Shown here in pieces: positions 59,520 through 64,000 of a stretch of 64,000 nt of DNA (positions are counted from its first letter, which is position 1; the number at the start of each line of letters is the position of its first letter). Position numbers and translations under genes: made by a program. Source of the stretch: Streptomyces spinoverrucosus. GTDB lineage: Bacteria > Actinomycetota > Actinomycetes > Streptomycetales > Streptomycetaceae. The notes beneath the pieces were generated by a model that saw only the letters and a program-made list of their open reading frames with translations, had not been told where the DNA came from and did no database searches. The stretch covers positions 5,654,001 to 5,718,000 of the forward strand of contig NZ_JADPZX010000001.1 in NCBI RefSeq assembly GCF_015712165.1, written 5' to 3'.

Positions 59520-60536
59520 TCACCTGTAGCGCGGGGTCGGCGGGGTCGCCGACTCCGAGTCCCTACCCAGCGTCGGTGACAGCCACCTGTCGTACGAGGC
59601 CTTCCAGCCGCCGTCCGCGCGGTAGTCCGCCAGTATGCGGTTGACCCGGCGTACCAGATCGTCGGCGTCCTTCTTCATCGCCACGCCGTAGTACTCCGTG
59701 GTGAACCGGTCGCCCTTCAGTTCCACCGTCGGGTCCTGCGCGGCCTGGCTCGCCGCGAGCGCGCCGTCCGTCACCACCGCGTCCACCTCGCCGAGTTGGA
59801 GCCTGACCAGGCAGTCGAGCTGGTTGGGGACGGTGGTGGATATGTCGGCGGAGGCGGGCAGCTTGCCGGACTTCTGGTCCGCCGCGAGGTTGTCGTACGC
59901 CGTCGAACCCGCCGCCGAGCAGATCCGCTTGTCCGCGAGGGTGTCGTCGTAGCCCTTGATCGTCGAGGAGTTGGGCGCGAGGACCTGCTGGCCGGTCAGG
60001 AAGTACGGCGCGGAGAACGCGACGTCCTCCAGCCGGGTGCAGGTGATGGTCATCGTGCGCACCACCATGTCGACCTGGCCGCTCTGGATCGCGGGGACGC
60101 GCTGGTTGGTGGGGATGGCCTTGAACCGGATCCGGTCCGGGTCGCCGAGCAGCTCCTGGGCGATGCGGCGGGCCAGGTCGATGTCGAAGCCCTCCAACTC
60201 GACGTTCTTCTCGGTGGCGTTGGGGTTGCGGTAGCCCCAGCGGTAGCTGTTCTGGTCGACGCCGACCGAGACGTAGCCGCGCTCCTTGATGGCGGCGATC
60301 GTGTCGCCCTCGGCGTTCGACGGGGGCAGGCTCTGGTCCTGGGGGTTCTCGCAGGCCTCCGCCTTCGCCTGCCGGCCGTCCGCGACGCCCCGGCCGCCGA
60401 GGCCGGTGCTGTCGTCGCCGCGCGGCTGGGTGTGCGGCAGCAGCAGCACGAAGGCCACGGCGAGGGCGCAGACGACCGCCATGGCGCCCACGCCGCCCCA
60501 GCCTTTCAGGCTGGCCCGCAAGCGTCGTGCATGCAT
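59520..60536 (-). CDS. GlnH-like extracellular solute-binding protein (SBP family 3)
   Basis: 338 residues from ATG at 60536, with AAGGGGG seven nt upstream. One N-terminal helix (AMAVVCALAVAFVLLLPHT) without a lipobox Cys, so probably membrane-anchored by an uncleaved signal. The family 3 domain has SVGVDQNSYRWGYRNP, GFDIDLARRIAQELLG, VDMVVRTMTITCTRLEDVAFSAPYFLTGQQVL and GEVDAVVTDGALAASQ. No permease or ATPase gene follows, so it is likely a sensor for amino acids feeding PknG, as GlnH in mycobacteria. Confidence 0.88.
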   Translation of the reverse strand: MHARRLRASLKGWGGVGAMAVVCALAVAFVLLLPHTQPRGDDSTGLGGRGVADGRQAKAEACENPQDQSLPPSNAEGDTIAAIKERGYVSVGVDQNSYRWGYRNPNATEKNVELEGFDIDLARRIAQELLGDPDRIRFKAIPTNQRVPAIQSGQVDMVVRTMTITCTRLEDVAFSAPYFLTGQQVLAPNSSTIKGYDDTLADKRICSAAGSTAYDNLAADQKSGKLPASADISTTVPNQLDCLVRLQLGEVDAVVTDGALAASQAAQDPTVELKGDRFTTEYYGVAMKKDADDLVRRVNRILADYRADGGWKASYDRWLSPTLGRDSESATPPTPRYR

Positions 60537-60550
60537 CGTCACGCCCCCTT

Positions 60551-61993
60551 TCACCGGTACTCCGAAAGCCTGCGGCCGATACCCAGCACCGCGCCCGTCG
60601 CGCCCAGCACCGCGAGCAGGGCCGCGCCGGCCGGCAGACCGGTCATCGCGTCCCGGCCGTCGCCCGCGGCCTGCTCGAACTCCAGCTTCTCGTGCGCCAG
60701 CGCGGTCTCCAGGCTGCGGTCGACGTTGTCGAAGCACTCGCCGGTCGGTTCGTCGCTCTTCGAGCCGATGATCTTGCTGAGCGCCGCCTGGTAGTCACCC
60801 GCGTCGTCGGCGTCGCGGGCCTGCTGGTGCCGCTCCTTCCACACGTCCATGCTGCCCACCGCGGCCTGCACGGGCTGCCCGCCCGCCTGGTCGTCGGCGA
60901 GGTCCTTCGCGGCGGCGAGACCGTCGGCGAGGTCCTTCATCGACGCCTGGTAGGCCACGTCGAACTTGTCCTTGAACTCGCCGCCCACCTCGACCGTCTC
61001 CGCGCCCCGGCTGACCAGCGTGAGGTTCTCGTTGCCGCGCGCCTTCAGCGAGGCGATCCGGGCGTCGTGCAGGACGTTCAGGGAGCGGACGCCGTGGTCG
61101 TAGGAGTCGTTCAGACCGGCGCGGGCCACGCTGTGGCCGACGACCAGCCAGAGCAGGACCACCGTCGTGGTGGCCGTGGCGGCGACCAGGCCGTGGTTCA
61201 GGACCCGGTTCGTCCGCTGGTACGTGCGGTGCTGGGCCCAGGCGAGGCCGGCCAGGGCGAGGACGCCGAGGGCGATCGCCACCCAGGGGTACGGCGTCGC
61301 GTCCGCGTAGTCGCCGCGCAGCCGCTCGTTCTCCGTCTTGTAGAGGTCCTCCGCCGCGGGGAGCATCTCGGTCTGCATCGTGTCGTTGGCGTACCGCAGG
61401 TAGGCGCCGCCGAGCGGGTAGCCCTGGCGGTTGTTGGCGCGGGCGCGCTCGATGAGGCCCTTGTACTCCGGCAGGAGCCGGTTGAGCTTGGTGATGGTCT
61501 CGGCGGAACGGGAGTTCGGGTCGGAGTTGTTGGCGGCCAGGACGAGCTTCTCGGCCGCCGTGCGGATGTCCTTCTCGTACCGCTCCCGGGAGGCCTTCGT
61601 CTCCTGGCCGCCGGCCAGGAAGCCGCTGGAGGCCGCGGTGTTGGCGTCGGCGAGGGAGCGGTAGATGTCGGCGGCGGCGGAGCTGAGGGGCTGGCTGTTG
61701 TTCAGCACGTCGTCGGCGGCGGCCGCCCGGTCGGTGGCCTGCCAGGCGGTCACTGCGCCGAAGGCCACGACCAGCAGGGCGAGGAACGCGCCGATGATGC
61801 GCAGCCGGCCCGGCTCGGTGGTCGCGGCGGCGCGCAGCTGGTCGACGTTTTCGGCGAACGCCGTACGGCGGGGCGGAGTGCCGGCGGCCGGCGCGGGTCC
61901 GGGCGGGAGAGGGCCCTGCTGGGGCGGCACGGTGGGCAGGGTGGGCACGCGCGGTGCCGGTGGTGCCGCGCTGCCCTTCGGCGGTTGTGTCAC
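60551..61993 (-). CDS. GlnX-like four-helix membrane sensor
   Basis: 480 residues from GTG at 61993, preceded by GGAGG. Pro-rich cytoplasmic N-terminus, then four membrane helices at about 66-83, 237-252, 272-289 and 457-473, with two extracellular helical domains between them (about 85-235 and 290-455). This is the layout of GlnX, which in mycobacteria binds the GlnH-ligand complex and signals to PknG. It is the first gene of the seven-gene operon; the promoter must lie in 61994-62151. Confidence 0.85.
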   Translation of the reverse strand: MTQPPKGSAAPPAPRVPTLPTVPPQQGPLPPGPAPAAGTPPRRTAFAENVDQLRAAATTEPGRLRIIGAFLALLVVAFGAVTAWQATDRAAAADDVLNNSQPLSSAAADIYRSLADANTAASSGFLAGGQETKASRERYEKDIRTAAEKLVLAANNSDPNSRSAETITKLNRLLPEYKGLIERARANNRQGYPLGGAYLRYANDTMQTEMLPAAEDLYKTENERLRGDYADATPYPWVAIALGVLALAGLAWAQHRTYQRTNRVLNHGLVAATATTTVVLLWLVVGHSVARAGLNDSYDHGVRSLNVLHDARIASLKARGNENLTLVSRGAETVEVGGEFKDKFDVAYQASMKDLADGLAAAKDLADDQAGGQPVQAAVGSMDVWKERHQQARDADDAGDYQAALSKIIGSKSDEPTGECFDNVDRSLETALAHEKLEFEQAAGDGRDAMTGLPAGAALLAVLGATGAVLGIGRRLSEYR

Positions 61994-62151
61994 TCCTGAC
62001 CTCCCCCATGGTCATCCGTCGCCGCAAGTATCGCTGCCCGGACTGACATCCGCACCGGCCTTGCTGGATCTTGACTGTGCGCGATCCTCGCAGCACCCCC
62101 TGCCCATGAATACGCCCTGGGAATCGGTTCGGTTCCGTCAACCGGGAAAGC

Positions 62152-63126
62152 TCAGCCCTCGAAGAACGCCCGCACCCGCTCCCGCACCCGCGCCTCCACC
62201 ACCCCCAGCCGGTCCAGTCCCAGCAACGCCGCTCCCAGCACCGGAGGCGCCGTCACCACCCGGGGTACCGCCTTCGGGGCCCGCGCCGCCAGCAGCTCGC
62301 GTACACCGTCGTCGAGTTGCGGATGCCGCGCCGCCAGCACGCTGCCTCCCAGCAGCACCGGCGTCTCCTCCTCCAGCAGGTCCAGCCGGGTCAGGGCGAC
62401 CGTCGCCATGCTCACGACCTCCTCGGCCTGCCGGTCGACGAGCGCGCGGGCCACCGGGTCGCCGTCGGCGGCGGTGGCGAAGAGCACCGGCGTCAGTTCG
62501 TGCCGCCGGCGCGCCGACACCTGCTCCAGGTGCAGCGCCTCGATCAGCGCGTGCATGGAGTCGTACCCGAAGTGCGCGGGCAGGGTCCGCGCCAGCTCGG
62601 TCGGCCCGCCCCGTCCGTCCTCGGCGCGCGCCGCGTGGAACAGCGCCTCCACGGCCAGGCCCCAGCCGCCGCCCCAGTCCCCGGACATACGCCCGATCGC
62701 CGGGAACCGCGCGGTGCGCCCGTCGGGCCGCATGCCGACGCAGTTGATGCCCGCCCCGCACACCACCGCGACCCCGCGCGGCTCGGTCACCCCGGCTCGC
62801 AGGATCGCGAAGGTGTCGTTGCGGACGTCAACGGTGGCCCCCCACGCGCGCGCGTGCAGCGCTTCGGTCAACCGCTCCTCCTCAACGGGGAAGTCGGCGT
62901 TGGCGAGGCAGGCCGAGACGTGGGTGACGGAGGTGACTCCGGCCTCGGCGAAGGCCCGCCGCACCGCCTCGGCGAGCACGTCCGTCGCCGCCTCGACCCC
63001 CACGGCCGGGGGCCGGAATCCGCCGCCCCGCGCGGTGCCGAGGACGCGCCCGTCGGCCGCGACCACCGCGACGTCCGTCTTGCTGTTGCCCGCGTCGACG
63101 GCGAGGACATCTGCGGTCAGGCCCAC
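62152..63126 (-). CDS. BadF/BadG-type sugar kinase (putative N-acetylglucosamine kinase)
   Basis: 324 residues from GTG at 63126, overlapping the GH4 gene's end by 10 nt (GGGAG eight nt upstream). ASKHA-fold: phosphate-1 loop LAVDAGNSKTDVAVV, adenosine and connect motifs VVCGAGINCVG and GRMSGDWGGGWGLA, and VLLGGSVLA near the end. Family members phosphorylate N-acetylglucosamine or related sugars. Operon with a GH4 glycosidase implies use of a disaccharide or amino sugar. Confidence 0.85.
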   Translation of the reverse strand: MGLTADVLAVDAGNSKTDVAVVAADGRVLGTARGGGFRPPAVGVEAATDVLAEAVRRAFAEAGVTSVTHVSACLANADFPVEEERLTEALHARAWGATVDVRNDTFAILRAGVTEPRGVAVVCGAGINCVGMRPDGRTARFPAIGRMSGDWGGGWGLAVEALFHAARAEDGRGGPTELARTLPAHFGYDSMHALIEALHLEQVSARRRHELTPVLFATAADGDPVARALVDRQAEEVVSMATVALTRLDLLEEETPVLLGGSVLAARHPQLDDGVRELLAARAPKAVPRVVTAPPVLGAALLGLDRLGVVEARVRERVRAFFEG

Positions 63127-64000
63127 GCGAGATGCTCCCGGTTGTGTGCGATCAGCTGGTCGGTGAGGGTGTCGGCGTACGCGTACTGCCCGATGAGGGG
63201 GTGGGCGAGCAGCGCCCTGAAGACGCGCTCCCGCCCGCCGCGCAGGGCCGCGTCCAGGGCCAGGTCCTCGTACGCCGTCACGCTCGCCATCAGGCCCGCG
63301 TACAGCGGGTCCACCGTGGCGACCGGCAGCGGCACCGGGTTGCCCTGCGAGCCCACGGCCGCCGGAACCTCGATCACCGCGTCGTCCGGCAGGAAGGGCA
63401 GCGTGCCCCGGTTGTACGTGTTCACCACCTGGTACGGGCTTCCCGCACCGCTCAGCAGTGCCGCCGCCAGATCCACGGCCGCCTCCGAGTAGAAGGCCCC
63501 GCCCCGCTTGGCCAGCAGCTCCGGCTTCTCGTCGAGCGCCGGATCGCCGTACATCCGCAGCAACTCCCGCTCCATGGCGGCGACTTCCTCCGCCCGCGAG
63601 GGCTTGGTGCGCTGCTCCCCGACGACCTCGTCGTGGGCGTAGTAGTAGCGCAGGTAGTACGACGGGATCACGCCCAGGCGGTCCAGCAGCTCGCGCGGCA
63701 GACGCAGGGCGGCGGCGATGGTGTCGCCGTGCTCCCCGAGCAGCTTGGGCAGGACGTCCTCCCCCGCCACCCGGACGCCGGTCTCCCAGGTGAGGTGGTT
63801 GAGGCCCACGTGGTCGAGGTGGACGTCGGCGGGGGCGACCCCGAGCAGCGCGGCGAACTTCCGTTGCAGGCCGATCGCCACGTTGCACAGCCCGACCGCC
63901 TTGTGCCCGGCCTTCAGCAGGGCGCGGGTCACGATGCCGACCGGGTTGGTGAAGTCGATGATCCAGGCGTCCGGGTTGGTCCGCCGTACCCGCTCGGCGA
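63117..64000 (-). CDS. GH4 family glycosidase (6-phospho-beta-glucosidase-like), partial
   Basis: Cut by the window end: 294 residues of the C-terminal part are visible. Family 4 marks are the NPVGIVTRALL segment before CNV (NAD and metal site), DHVGLNHLTWE (metal His), and a helical C-terminus. GH4 enzymes use NAD+ and Mn2+ and cleave phosphorylated or free glycosides by elimination-addition. The missing N-terminus holds the NAD-binding GxGS motif, so start and length cannot be given. Overlaps the sugar kinase gene. Confidence 0.85.
   Translation of the reverse strand, partial: AERVRRTNPDAWIIDFTNPVGIVTRALLKAGHKAVGLCNVAIGLQRKFAALLGVAPADVHLDHVGLNHLTWETGVRVAGEDVLPKLLGEHGDTIAAALRLPRELLDRLGVIPSYYLRYYYAHDEVVGEQRTKPSRAEEVAAMERELLRMYGDPALDEKPELLAKRGGAFYSEAAVDLAAALLSGAGSPYQVVNTYNRGTLPFLPDDAVIEVPAAVGSQGNPVPLPVATVDPLYAGLMASVTAYEDLALDAALRGGRERVFRALLAHPLIGQYAYADTLTDQLIAHNREHLAWA

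Overview
The window is Streptomyces chromosome. The GC content is very high, GTG and TTG starts are common, and the cell-surface genes are ones known only from sporulating streptomycetes: rodlins, chaplins, melC1/melC2 tyrosinase and the DynA/DynB dynamin pair. From memory, the gene order matches the Streptomyces coelicolor region around SCO2720 down to about SCO2657. I ran no alignment, so that synteny is recollection.

Region 1 (1-26.7 kb) is an aerial-hypha surface locus. A vWA lipoprotein and a long-chain acyl-CoA ligase come first. Then follow divergent rodlins (rdlB/rdlA), a short chaplin (chpD-like) and a sortase-type long chaplin (chpA-like). Next are an ATP-grasp enzyme, a secreted GH26-like glycosidase and an eight-gene, tightly overlapping minus-strand exopolysaccharide operon (18283 to 9006). 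That operon has two glycosyltransferases, a priming phosphoglycosyltransferase, a Wzy-like polymerase/ligase, a flippase, a deacetylase, a Wzz-like protein and a FemAB-like acyltransferase. The locus continues with chpF, three small secreted proteins, DUF5949, a VKOR disulfide enzyme, melC1/melC2, chpG, a divergent HxlR/NmrA pair and two small membrane or secreted proteins. A tRNA-Arg(UCU) gene at 26.9 kb closes it.

Region 2 (27-34.5 kb) holds the dynA-dynB operon (FtsZ-ring-stabilising dynamins in sporulation), a 20-bp tandem repeat array, a single-strand-binding protein and a thioester-domain surface protein with a LAATG sortase signal.

Region 3 (34645-46684) is an actinomycete integrative and conjugative element (AICE) of the pSAM2 type, about 12.0 kb long. 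It is bounded by a 16-bp direct repeat and inserted just upstream of ettA, not in a tRNA gene. It carries integrase, excisionase, RepSA-like initiator, spread proteins, a GGDEF protein, an FtsK/TraSA translocase, an XRE regulator and a GntR-Nudix fusion that combines KorSA-like and Pif-like functions. At its right end is a lower-GC two-gene cargo module (a soluble protein of about 313 residues plus a four-helix membrane protein) of unknown function. This is the best candidate here for an undescribed system.

Region 4 (46.7-64 kb) returns to core chromosome: ettA, a thioesterase, a truncated haemoglobin and a PCMT-like methyltransferase. Then comes a seven-gene minus-strand phospho-signalling operon (61993 to 51079): GlnX-like membrane sensor, GlnH-like binding protein, coiled-coil protein, PknG-like kinase with TPRs, PP2C phosphatase, vWA protein and FHA protein. 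It resembles the mycobacterial glnX-glnH-pknG set with a phosphatase and an FHA reader added. The window ends with a BadF-type sugar kinase and a GH4 glycosidase cut by the window edge.
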